NCBI GenBank assembly: GCA_019308525.1
Contig: JAFDIC010000255.1
Coordinates: forward strand, 1 to 6,015
Source: Deltaproteobacteria bacterium
Lineage (GTDB): Bacteria > Desulfobacterota > DSM-4660 > Desulfatiglandales > HGW-15
Direction of reading: 5' to 3'
Length of the DNA stretch: 6,015 nucleotides
A program made the position numbers and the translations under genes. Below are positions 1 through 5,747 of this stretch, one piece after another; the first letter of the stretch is position 1, and every line of letters begins with the position of its first letter. The notes beneath the pieces are model-generated. The model was given only the letters and a program-made list of their open reading frames with translations, searched no databases and had not been told where the DNA came from.

Positions 1-68
1 TTGCCGCTGATCATGCCTGGCACCTTCTCACCATCCAGAACCTCCAGCCATGCTGAGTGAACGGCCAA
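1..68 (-). CDS. Possible start of a further gene, cut by the window edge (unrecognised)
   Basis: After the ferredoxin stop codon (TAG at 98-96) the same minus-strand frame stays open to the window edge and reads like protein (for example HSAWLEVLDGEKVPGM). The other two frames in this stretch soon hit stops. There is no ATG in a useful place. A TTG at 68-66 preceded by AGGGAG (83-78, nine bases away) could be the start and would give 22 residues before the edge. I do not recognise the protein. Its place directly behind the ferredoxin suggests the same transcript. It could also be chance open frame, since only about 30 codons are visible. Confidence 0.25.
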   Translation of the reverse strand, partial: MAVHSAWLEVLDGEKVPGMISG

Positions 69-95
69 GAGAAAATGCTCCCTGGGAATCCCTGC

Positions 96-311
96 CTACT
101 TGTAAAGAATCATCGCAGGCAACGGTATCCTCAGCTTGACAGCCTCTTCGGGACAGTCGATAACGCACGCAGCGCAATGGTAGCATTCCCGCGGGTATGC
201 CACCACTGGAATCTCTCCCTGGGTTGATCCGAAAAAAACGTCCTGTAGGCATATATCAACACATGTGCCGCAGCCACTGCATTTTTCCTTGTCTATGATG
301 GGAGGCATCAT
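96..311 (-). CDS. Two-cluster 4Fe-4S ferredoxin (AprB-like)
   Basis: This is a small cytoplasmic electron carrier of 71 residues with two classical [4Fe-4S] motifs. The first is C11-x2-C14-x2-C17-x3-C21 and the second is C43-x2-C46-x2-C49-x3-C53, followed by Pro as in bacterial 2[4Fe-4S] ferredoxins. The short hydrophobic tail (RIPLPAMILYK) ends at TAG. The size and the position immediately after a fumarate reductase/AprA-type flavoprotein recall the iron-sulfur beta subunit of adenylylsulfate reductase and its relatives. It therefore probably passes electrons to or from the FAD of that partner. The gene begins 10 bases after the flavoprotein stop. Two ATG codons stand in a row: AAGGG at 321-317 lies five bases from the first and eight from the second, so the true start may be at 308 and one residue shorter. 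The fold is certain; the physiological partner is inferred from the neighbour. Confidence 0.93.
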   Translation of the reverse strand: MMPPIIDKEKCSGCGTCVDICLQDVFFGSTQGEIPVVAYPRECYHCAACVIDCPEEAVKLRIPLPAMILYK

Positions 312-321
312 TCAAACCCTT

Positions 322-1977
322 TCAACTTTCAAACTCTCTCCATTCGGTAACAATGTTGTCACCGATTTTTTTCACGAAAAGCATCTTCTCCATAAGGGGG
401 TTGGTAATAGGATAATCCGATCGTCTGTGCGTTCCCCTTGTCTCTTTTCTTTCCTTGGCCGCGACAAAGACCGCTTCACCCAGATCGATCAGGTTCAACA
501 CCTCCAGACAATGCATAAGTTCATGGGCATTTTCCGCGACCATGGTGGAGTAGGCCTTGTTTCGGAGCCTCTGAACATAGGTCAACCCGGCATCTAGGAG
601 GGCCTCGGAGCGGATTTCCCCTGCATAGTCGTACATGATTTGCTGGAGGGCAATATTCACCTCTTCCCAAGAGGGGCCGTCCTCGCGGCCCTTGATATCG
701 GCAATTAGCCGCTCCTTTTCCCTGATTACTGCTTCAATCTTTTCTCTCTCTTCTTTATGGGGAGACCCCAATGCCTGGGAATATCTGGCAGCACTTTCTC
801 CGGCAATCCAACCGAAGGTGGCTGCGCCGACCATGACAGGTCCGGGATACTCATCACCGGCCGCATAGAGCCCTTTGAGGGAGGTCTCTCCTTTCTGGTT
901 GTAATACAGGCCCCCCATGGAATCGATCTCGTAGATCGTAAATTCAACCGGGTCTTTTCGGAGGTCTATACCCTCTTCCTTGAGTTCGTTAATGGTCCCT
1001 ACGTTCCCCTCCTGCTCCAACCAGTGAAAGAAGTACTCATAGGCATCCTCTGAAATTCCCCTACAATCCATATAGATAGGGCCTTTGCCCTGCTGGATGT
1101 AGTCCTGGAACACCTCGGGCATCCTTCTGACAGGGTCTCCATATCTCTTTTCGGGCTTGGAAAGGAAGGGACCGACAGGTTTGCCCTGGGGGTCCCTTAG
1201 AACCCCTACCCACGTCCCACCTCCGCTCCTGGCAAAGTACTTCAGACCGGCTCGCCGTCTGAAAAACTCCATATCAACAAGTTCTGCTCCTGCCCTGAAG
1301 GCCATGGCCCTGCCGTCGCCGGTAAGTGACGGAGGAAAATCCAGATTAAACATCCAGCCGGGGGTAGGACCCGGATAGAGCCTCATGCATCTTCCTGTTC
1401 CCAAGAAGACACTTTTGGCTCGAATCCCCAAGAGATCGCCTTTCCTGGTGTCCGCGGCAATGGCTCCGATAACTCCTCCATTCGTGATCAACTCGAAAAC
1501 CATTGACCTGTTGATGATCTCAACACCTCTTTTTAGGGCTTCCTTGGTAAGAACGGATTTCTGGTTAAGGCCATTGTAATGGAGATGGGTGTTTGGAAGG
1601 CCGGGAATCCCATGTCCGCCACAGTCGTAAGCGCCTCTGTACTTGAATGAGATGCCCCAGCTTTCCCACAATTTCACGATGTCGGTGGATTTCTCCACCA
1701 GGCTGCGGACAAAGGAGTCTCCTCTTCTTGTCATCATTTTTTTCTTGGACCTGATGAATCTTTCCGGGTCGGGGCCATGAACTTCGGGCAGATAGGCCCC
1801 GAAGTGGTCGTTCCCTACCCCCCCGGAACCACTGCGTAACGTATTTCCTTTCTCTGCAACGATAACTCTTGCGCCCAGTTCACTTGCATGAATGGCGGCC
1901 ATTAAACCGGATATGCCGCCGCCCACACACAAGACATCTGTATCGAGTATGTTCCCTTTGCTCCCATGTTTTTCCAT
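322..1977 (-). CDS. FAD-dependent oxidoreductase, fumarate reductase/AprA-type flavoprotein
   Basis: This soluble flavoprotein of 551 residues belongs to the succinate dehydrogenase/fumarate reductase flavoprotein superfamily. An N-terminal Rossmann FAD site is clear: DVLCVGGGISGLMAAIHA with GGGISG at residues 19-24, then a Glu (AEK) at the end of the second strand to hold the ribose. The later FAD-contacting segment DSMGGLYYN...GLYAAGDE is present. So is the C-terminal helical domain with the family signature ETRGTHRRSDYP. In fumarate reductases the segment before MGG carries a substrate His (HYTMGG in E. coli FrdA). Here it reads EIDSMGG without that His, so fumarate reduction is unlikely and an AprA-like or other two-electron reaction is more plausible. 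No signal peptide is seen. The start is supported by AGGAG eight bases upstream. The gene follows the ABC ATPase remnant by 20 bases and precedes a ferredoxin by 10, so the pair was probably co-transcribed with a transporter. The substrate is unknown. Confidence 0.9.
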   Translation of the reverse strand: MEKHGSKGNILDTDVLCVGGGISGLMAAIHASELGARVIVAEKGNTLRSGSGGVGNDHFGAYLPEVHGPDPERFIRSKKKMMTRRGDSFVRSLVEKSTDIVKLWESWGISFKYRGAYDCGGHGIPGLPNTHLHYNGLNQKSVLTKEALKRGVEIINRSMVFELITNGGVIGAIAADTRKGDLLGIRAKSVFLGTGRCMRLYPGPTPGWMFNLDFPPSLTGDGRAMAFRAGAELVDMEFFRRRAGLKYFARSGGGTWVGVLRDPQGKPVGPFLSKPEKRYGDPVRRMPEVFQDYIQQGKGPIYMDCRGISEDAYEYFFHWLEQEGNVGTINELKEEGIDLRKDPVEFTIYEIDSMGGLYYNQKGETSLKGLYAAGDEYPGPVMVGAATFGWIAGESAARYSQALGSPHKEEREKIEAVIREKERLIADIKGREDGPSWEEVNIALQQIMYDYAGEIRSEALLDAGLTYVQRLRNKAYSTMVAENAHELMHCLEVLNLIDLGEAVFVAAKERKETRGTHRRSDYPITNPLMEKMLFVKKIGDNIVTEWREFES

Positions 1978-1997
1978 TTGCCATACTCCTGTTCCAA

Positions 1998-2175
1998 TTA
2001 ATCAAAGATTACACGATATTTAGCAGGTATTCTCACTGGTGATCCCTCATAGCGAATAATGGAGAGTGAAAAAAGAGCCCTTTTCGACCTCTAGGTCGAG
2101 GTTGCGTACGGCCTGAACATCACCCTGCTCAGTATGGAATGTCTTAGACAATCCCCTGATATTTATCATATCCAT
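1998..2175 (-). pseudogene. Remnant of an ABC transporter ATP-binding protein with a large internal deletion
   Basis: On the minus strand an ATG at 2175, preceded by AGGAGAGG nine bases away, opens a frame whose first 38 residues are a typical ABC ATPase N-terminus (INIRGLSKTFHTEQGDVQAV, then DLEVEKGSFFTL). In intact nitrate/sulfonate/spermidine-type ATPases the next residues would be the Walker A loop (LGPSGCGKTT). Here the frame instead reads HYSL and stops at 2049-2047. From about 2060 a second frame, shifted by one, reads IIRYEGSPVRIPAKYRVIFD and stops at 2000-1998. This resembles the last residues of such ATPases (TOBE-like end). The simplest reading is a deletion that removed the whole nucleotide-binding core and left both ends. 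The N-terminal identity is clear; the C-terminal assignment is weaker. The gene cannot make a working ATPase, but its stop and the next gene's ribosome binding site are still properly spaced. Confidence 0.7.
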
Positions 2176-2984
2176 TGCAGCGAACCTCTCCTGGATTGCA
2201 CATTACTTCTCCGTGGAATACGCTCTTGAGTGATTCGCCAAAACCCACAGCATAAATAGTGATGGCAACAAGTCGCTTGAAACCCCGAAGAGTTATGTCC
2301 ACTCTTCACCGATCTTTCAAAATGGAAGAGATACTTGAACATTCATCCTGAAACCCAAAGTCCTTGATTAAGAACAGTGGATCTTGAGGAGAGAGACGAC
2401 TACAGAAAGTACAGGACCAATGGAGGACTGGGTTATGATTAATGGTTCGCTTTGTGGGCCCTTCCTCATTCCACCGACCTTTCTGTTGGTTATCATTTTG
2501 CGGCTATTGGCTCGAAACCGGTTGAACAAGCTCGCACCCGAAGATTTGTCAAGCCCCGGTTTTCATGGATGTTCTTCCATCACGCACGACCTTGACCCCT
2601 AACAAAGGAAGCGAGGTGAATTCGCGCTTACGAATGAGGGAAATGGTCTTATTGTCAGACATCCTTAGTTCTCATAGCCTCATATTTTCACTGTCAAGAA
2701 AAGAATCCCTTTATACCCCGATACACATAGAGTTTCTTGTATTTCATTCAATGAACGGAGACAATCGGCCGGTTTGTAGGGTCCTACCTCGCCTTATGGG
2801 CACCATTTTGCTTGCGATCATCACCAAGCCGGATCCAATAAGGAAGTTGGCACCTATATCCTCGGACCCTCTGAGAACAACTTGCTCGTGAGACTCAATT
2901 CAATGGCACTACAGGGGCCCCGTAAATCAAAAAACAAAAAAGAGGATGGATGGAAAACTTGTCCATTTGAAATGAATATTCTTG
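2176..2984. other. Gene-poor region, probably decayed sequence
   Basis: About 800 bases hold no gene I can support. Plus-strand open frames at 2384-2602 (needs a TTG start) and 2565-2891 have no recognisable domain and no ribosome binding site that fits. On the minus strand several short open stretches look somewhat protein-like. One of 37 residues (2662-2549, MSDNKTISLIRKREFTSLPL at its start) lacks a correctly spaced ribosome binding site. Another of about 50 codons around 2893-2744 includes ANFLIGSGLVMIASKMVP. A third (2302-2144, GTG start, including KRLVAITIYAVGFGESLKSV) runs into the start of the ABC remnant. None was assigned to a family. Since this is where permease or binding-protein genes would be expected upstream of an ABC ATPase, decay of a transporter operon is a reasonable but unproved explanation. 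Confidence 0.45.
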
Positions 2985-3012
2985 TTGACATGAGCTAATC
3001 TTACAGTATATT
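2985..3012 (+). promoter_or_regulatory. Sigma70-type promoter of the GntR operon
   Basis: A perfect -35 box TTGACA (2985-2990) is followed after 16 bases by TATATT (3007-3012), five of six matches to the -10 consensus. Transcription would start near 3019, giving a leader of roughly 34 bases before the regulator's ATG. The -10 box lies inside the large palindrome described separately, so a bound repressor would block RNA polymerase directly. Confidence 0.72.
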
Positions 3013-3036
3013 GTCTGACAATATATTGTAAGATTA
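2996..3036. promoter_or_regulatory. 41-base palindromic operator for the GntR regulator
   Basis: The two 20-base arms pair at 19 of 20 positions around the central T at 3016; the only mismatch is G3006 against T3026. The left arm is TAATCTTACAGTATATTGTC. The centre TTGTCTGACAA (3011-3021) fits the TNGTNNNACNA pattern known for FadR/FCD-type GntR operators. Each arm also contains its own shorter palindrome: ACAATATATTGT (3018-3029) is perfect and ACAGTATATTGT (3003-3014) has one mismatch. More than one dimer could therefore bind. The site covers the -10 box and the likely start of transcription and ends 16 bases before the regulator gene, which points to autorepression. Confidence 0.78.
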
Positions 3037-3052
3037 AAGAGAAGGTTCCAAG

Positions 3053-3751
3053 ATGGAGATTAAGGCAATCACTTCTGTCTCAGAATACCTGATCAACTAC
3101 CTGAGAGCGGAGATCATCACGGGGGGTCTGCCCCCCGGCGAAAAAATCAAGGAGTATCAGCTATCTGAGACCCTTGATGTGAGCCGTCCAATTCTGCGTG
3201 AAGTTCTACGGACGTTGGAAAGTGAGCACCTTGTAAACAATATCCCGAGAAAAGGAAGTTACGTTACACCCATAAGTTTGGAAGATTTCATTGAAATATA
3301 CGAAATCAGAGAAATGATCGAGTGTAGGGCAGTGGACCTTTTGAAGAACAAGAAAATAAAGGTGCTGCCGTTCATTGACCAAACAATTGAGAAAGAATCC
3401 CATTTGAAGGTTCCGTCCCCGGAAGCGTCGCCAGGCGATTTCTATGACTTTTTCGAGAAGGGGCTGAACTTTCATTTAATGCTCGTCAACTCGTGCGGCA
3501 ACAGGCGCTTATCCCAATTCTATCAAGGCATTCAATATAATCTCTTGCGTTATCATGTATTTTTGGGCTCCAAGAACTTAGAAACACAGGTGATAGTGGA
3601 TCACAGCGAGATGGCGGAAAGATTGGCGAGAGGAGAATACGGGAGAGCCAAAAAACTCTTACGAGCACATATCAAAGAACACGCCGAGATCATAATGAGG
3701 AATATGGATAGAAAGAATTTCTTGGCAGCTAATGGTCAATCATCAGTATGA
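3053..3751 (+). CDS. GntR-family transcriptional regulator, FadR subfamily (FCD domain)
   Basis: This cytoplasmic DNA-binding repressor has 232 residues, the usual length for the family. Residues about 8-72 form the winged helix: the LRAEIITGGLPPGEKI start, the recognition region LDVSRPILREVLRTLESEHL, and the wing with RKGSYVTP. Residues about 77-220 form the all-helical FCD effector domain. Its expected metal ligands are present as H141 (in NFHLML), H184 (in VDHSEM) and H206 (in RAHIKEH), with D109 as the likely acidic ligand. FCD regulators usually bind small carboxylates at this metal, which suits a neighbouring dicarboxylate pathway. GAAGG at 3041-3045 lies seven bases before the ATG. The gene is first in the operon, directly behind the palindromic operator, and is followed closely by the hydratase large subunit. 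It probably represses the operon, itself included, until a pathway acid binds. The effector is unknown. Confidence 0.93.
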   Translation: MEIKAITSVSEYLINYLRAEIITGGLPPGEKIKEYQLSETLDVSRPILREVLRTLESEHLVNNIPRKGSYVTPISLEDFIEIYEIREMIECRAVDLLKNKKIKVLPFIDQTIEKESHLKVPSPEASPGDFYDFFEKGLNFHLMLVNSCGNRRLSQFYQGIQYNLLRYHVFLGSKNLETQVIVDHSEMAERLARGEYGRAKKLLRAHIKEHAEIIMRNMDRKNFLAANGQSSV

Positions 3752-3762
3752 GAAAGGAATTC

Positions 3763-3767
3763 AGAGG
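3763..3767 (+). promoter_or_regulatory. Ribosome binding site deciding the hydratase large-subunit start
   Basis: AGAGG lies seven bases before the ATG at 3775. An in-frame ATG at 3748 overlaps the regulator's stop codon (ATGA), but no good ribosome binding site precedes it and it would add nine residues (MRKEFRGSS) outside the family's conserved start. The site at 3763 therefore favours the 3775 start. Confidence 0.6.
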
Positions 3768-3774
3768 TTCTTCG

Positions 3775-5037
3775 ATGGAAATGACGATGGCAGAAAAGGT
3801 CCTGGCGCGAGCCGCGGGCAGAGAATGCGTTAGGCCTGGTGAATTCATCACGGCAGCCATAGATACCTTGATGGTAGCTGACATGTCTTTCCATGACTCT
3901 TATGAGCTCATGGTCAACCGTGGTTGCTCTGAAATATGGGACCCGGACAGGATCGTTGTCATTATGGATCATCAATACCCTGCCCAGAATATGATTCAGG
4001 CAGAGAAGCACAGAAAAATTCGTGAATGGGTGAGAAAACATAACATAAAGCATTTCTATGATGGAGGAGTTGGCATTTGCCATCAGGTGATGGCGGAGAA
4101 AGGACATGTCCTACCCGGGGACCTGATAGTGGGAGGTGATTCACACACTACAACTTATGGCGCTTTGGGGGCAGCTTCTTCCGGTATTGGGCACTCTGAA
4201 ATTGCATATGTAATGGCAAGGGGTTCACTTTGGTTTATGGTGCCGGAAACCATCCGATTTATCCTGAAAGGAAAACTTCCCAAAGGCACCTCGGCAAAAG
4301 ATATTATCCTAAAGATCGCAGGTGATTACTCGGTTGGTGTGGCCCAATACAAATCAATAGAATTCTTGGGACCGTTGGCTCAAGAACTCAGTGTTGATGA
4401 TCGGATGACGATTTGCAATATGGGCTTGGAAATAGGGGCAAAATTTGCATTTTTCGAAGCTGACAACAAGACCGTTGATTATCTGAAAGAAAGAACCGCC
4501 AAATCGGTAAAGGCATTTGGGCCTGACCAGGGAGCCAATTATGAAGAAACTTATGAAATGGATCTTTCATCCCTAGAACCCCAGGTGGCATGCCCTCATG
4601 AGGTTGACAATGTGAAGTCGATTGGTGAAGTAGAAGGAATCCCTGTTCAACAGGCATTCATAGGCTCCTGTACGAATGCCAGGGTTGGAGACCTAGAAAG
4701 AGCAGCGTCTATTCTCAAAGGAAGGAAAGTCCACCCTGATACAAGGTTGATTATCATGCCGGCATCCAGGGAGGTCTATATAGAAATATCGAAATCCGGT
4801 GCCCTTCAAACCTTCTTGGAAGCAGGGGCCATGATAGGGCCTCCGGTTTGTGGCCCTTGCGGCGGCTTGAATAACGGCATACTTGCCAATAATGAAACGG
4901 CCATTTGTTCTACAAATCGAAATTTCAAGGGAAGGATGGGTAATCCGGAGAGTTTTGTATATCTCGCATCACCTGAGACTGTTGCTGCTTCGTCAATTGA
5001 AGGGAGAATTGCAGACCCCAGAAAATATATTGATTGA
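3775..5037 (+). CDS. Aconitase-superfamily hydratase, large subunit (LeuC/DmdA type)
   Basis: This is the catalytic large subunit of a two-subunit [4Fe-4S] hydro-lyase related to 3-isopropylmalate dehydratase, homoaconitase and 2,3-dimethylmalate dehydratase. From the ATG at 3775 it has 420 residues, the normal length of the shorter LeuC class, and begins like the family (MTMAEKVLARAAG). The three cluster cysteines are C299 (FIGSCTN), C359 and C362 (CGPC). Other family motifs are MDHQYPAQN (64-72), GGDSHTTTYGALGA (120-133), NMGLEIGAKF (215-224) and TNRNFKGRMG (380-389). Several motifs deviate from ordinary LeuC: GIGHSEIAYVMARG (137-150) where GVGSTD is usual, and GGLNNGILA after the CGPC where LGGHMG is usual. 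Leucine synthesis is therefore not the obvious role. It lies between a GntR regulator and its small subunit, with a PEP mutase-family lyase beyond. A hydratase for a methylated maleate or tricarboxylate is inferred; a start at 3748 is possible. Confidence 0.9.
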   Translation: MEMTMAEKVLARAAGRECVRPGEFITAAIDTLMVADMSFHDSYELMVNRGCSEIWDPDRIVVIMDHQYPAQNMIQAEKHRKIREWVRKHNIKHFYDGGVGICHQVMAEKGHVLPGDLIVGGDSHTTTYGALGAASSGIGHSEIAYVMARGSLWFMVPETIRFILKGKLPKGTSAKDIILKIAGDYSVGVAQYKSIEFLGPLAQELSVDDRMTICNMGLEIGAKFAFFEADNKTVDYLKERTAKSVKAFGPDQGANYEETYEMDLSSLEPQVACPHEVDNVKSIGEVEGIPVQQAFIGSCTNARVGDLERAASILKGRKVHPDTRLIIMPASREVYIEISKSGALQTFLEAGAMIGPPVCGPCGGLNNGILANNETAICSTNRNFKGRMGNPESFVYLASPETVAASSIEGRIADPRKYID

Positions 5038-5045
5038 GGATCATC

Positions 5046-5099
5046 ATGTCTTATCAAAAAGGCTCAAGGAAGGATAATATCGCAGGATCAAAAGGGTAA
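5046..5099 (+). other. Possible 17-residue leader ORF between the hydratase subunits
   Basis: An ATG at 5046 follows TGAGGA (5035-5040) by five bases and opens a frame of 17 codons (MSYQKGSRKDNIAGSKG) ending in TAA at 5097-5099. The first upstream ATG of the small-subunit gene follows at once at 5100, in the same frame. The arrangement would permit translational coupling between the two subunits. The peptide is hydrophilic and resembles nothing I know. A frame this short can arise by chance. Confidence 0.25.
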
Positions 5100-5105
5100 A
5101 TGATT

Positions 5106-5588
5106 ATGGGTATGATTCTGAGAGGTAAAGTTTGGAAATTCGGGAACGATATCAGCACCGACTACCTGAGCCCCAGCTTTGGCATGGACGAATCCTGGGA
5201 AGAAAGGAAGAAAAAGATTCTTCATATTCATGAAGCATTTACCAAAGAGTGTGAGCCGGGAGATATCATTGTTGCCGGAGAAAATTTTGGCTGTGGATCA
5301 AGCAGGGAATCTGCACCAGCCAATCTGAAGAGAATGGGAATTGGCTGTGTTGTGGCCGAATCTTTCGCACGAATCTTCTTCCGGAACTGTATGGCAATCG
5401 CATTCCCTGTTACGATCTGTAAAGGCGTCTCCCAGGCCTTTGAAGAAGGGGACATCCTGGAACTGGATTTTGAAACCTCCGTAGTGAAGAACCTGACACA
5501 AGGCAAAGAGTTGAAGGGAACGCCTCTCCATGTGGATTTGTTGAACATAGTGAAAGCTGGTGGGATCCTGGAATCTTTGAAATGTTAA
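5106..5588 (+). CDS. Aconitase-superfamily hydratase, small subunit (LeuD/DmdB type)
   Basis: This is the swivel-domain subunit that completes the active site of the neighbouring large subunit. It has about 160 residues, as usual for the class. It starts with the family's LRGKVWKFG and contains the substrate loop region [11 protein letters not shown]. The central motif [13 protein letters not shown] carries the Ser and Arg used in catalysis and substrate binding. The [17 protein letters not shown] segment is also typical. Two motifs are unusual: GNDISTD replaces the common GDNIDTD, and SRESAP replaces SREHAP. The loop after DYLSPS also differs from the YLNT or YLVY forms of known homoaconitases and isopropylmalate isomerases, so the substrate is probably different. 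Three ATGs lie close together (5100, 5106, 5112). AGGG at 5093-5096 is nine bases from 5106 but only three from 5100, so I chose 5106; 5100 would add two residues. It lies 68 bases after the large subunit. Confidence 0.88.
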   Translation: MGMILRGKVWKFGNDISTDYLSPSFGMDESWEERKKKILHIHEAFTKECEPGDIIVAGENFGCGSSRESAPANLKRMGIGCVVAESFARIFFRNCMAIAFPVTICKGVSQAFEEGDILELDFETSVVKNLTQGKELKGTPLHVDLLNIVKAGGILESLKC

Positions 5589-5747
5589 TCAACAGCAGTT
5601 TTGTCGTCTTCAACCTCCAGGTTACTTACCTTCTTTACCGGAAAAAGAATGCATTCTTGACTATGGTTCTCATTCAGTTCAACTGGTATCCAAAAGCAAG
5701 GTCCTAATAGAGCTGAACACTTTTTCGCCGGGGATGGGGAATGATTG
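5589..5747 (+). other. Intercistronic gap with no gene
   Basis: The 159 bases between the hydratase small subunit and the lyase hold no supported gene. There is no stem followed by a T run, so no intrinsic terminator is visible, and no convincing promoter. Read-through into the lyase is the likely arrangement. Confidence 0.4.

Noticed and set aside
2084..2100. Inverted repeat TCGACCTCTAGGTCGA
   Set aside because: It lies within the conserved coding part of the ABC ATPase remnant (LDLEVEK region), so the codons explain it.
2384..2602. Plus-strand ORF of 72 codons with a hydrophobic stretch (FLIPPTFLLVIILRLL)
   Set aside because: It needs a TTG start, has no recognisable family and no supporting context. 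One hydrophobic run in low-information sequence is not enough.
2565..2891. Plus-strand ORF of 108 codons
   Set aside because: No ribosome binding site, no domain, and an irregular composition typical of chance open frames in the decayed region.
2911..2940. GGGGCCCC palindrome (2914-2921) next to A-rich sequence, as a terminator
   Set aside because: There is no loop. On the plus strand it is followed by A rather than T runs, and on the minus strand the T run comes before it, so it fits a terminator in neither direction.
3736..4107. Minus-strand ORF of 123 codons opposite the hydratase large subunit
   Set aside because: It is the antisense shadow of a gene with strong family motifs.
5645..5658. 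Perfect 14-base palindrome AAGAATGCATTCTT before the lyase gene
   Set aside because: A palindrome of this size is expected about once in a few windows of this length by chance, and no promoter boxes surround it.
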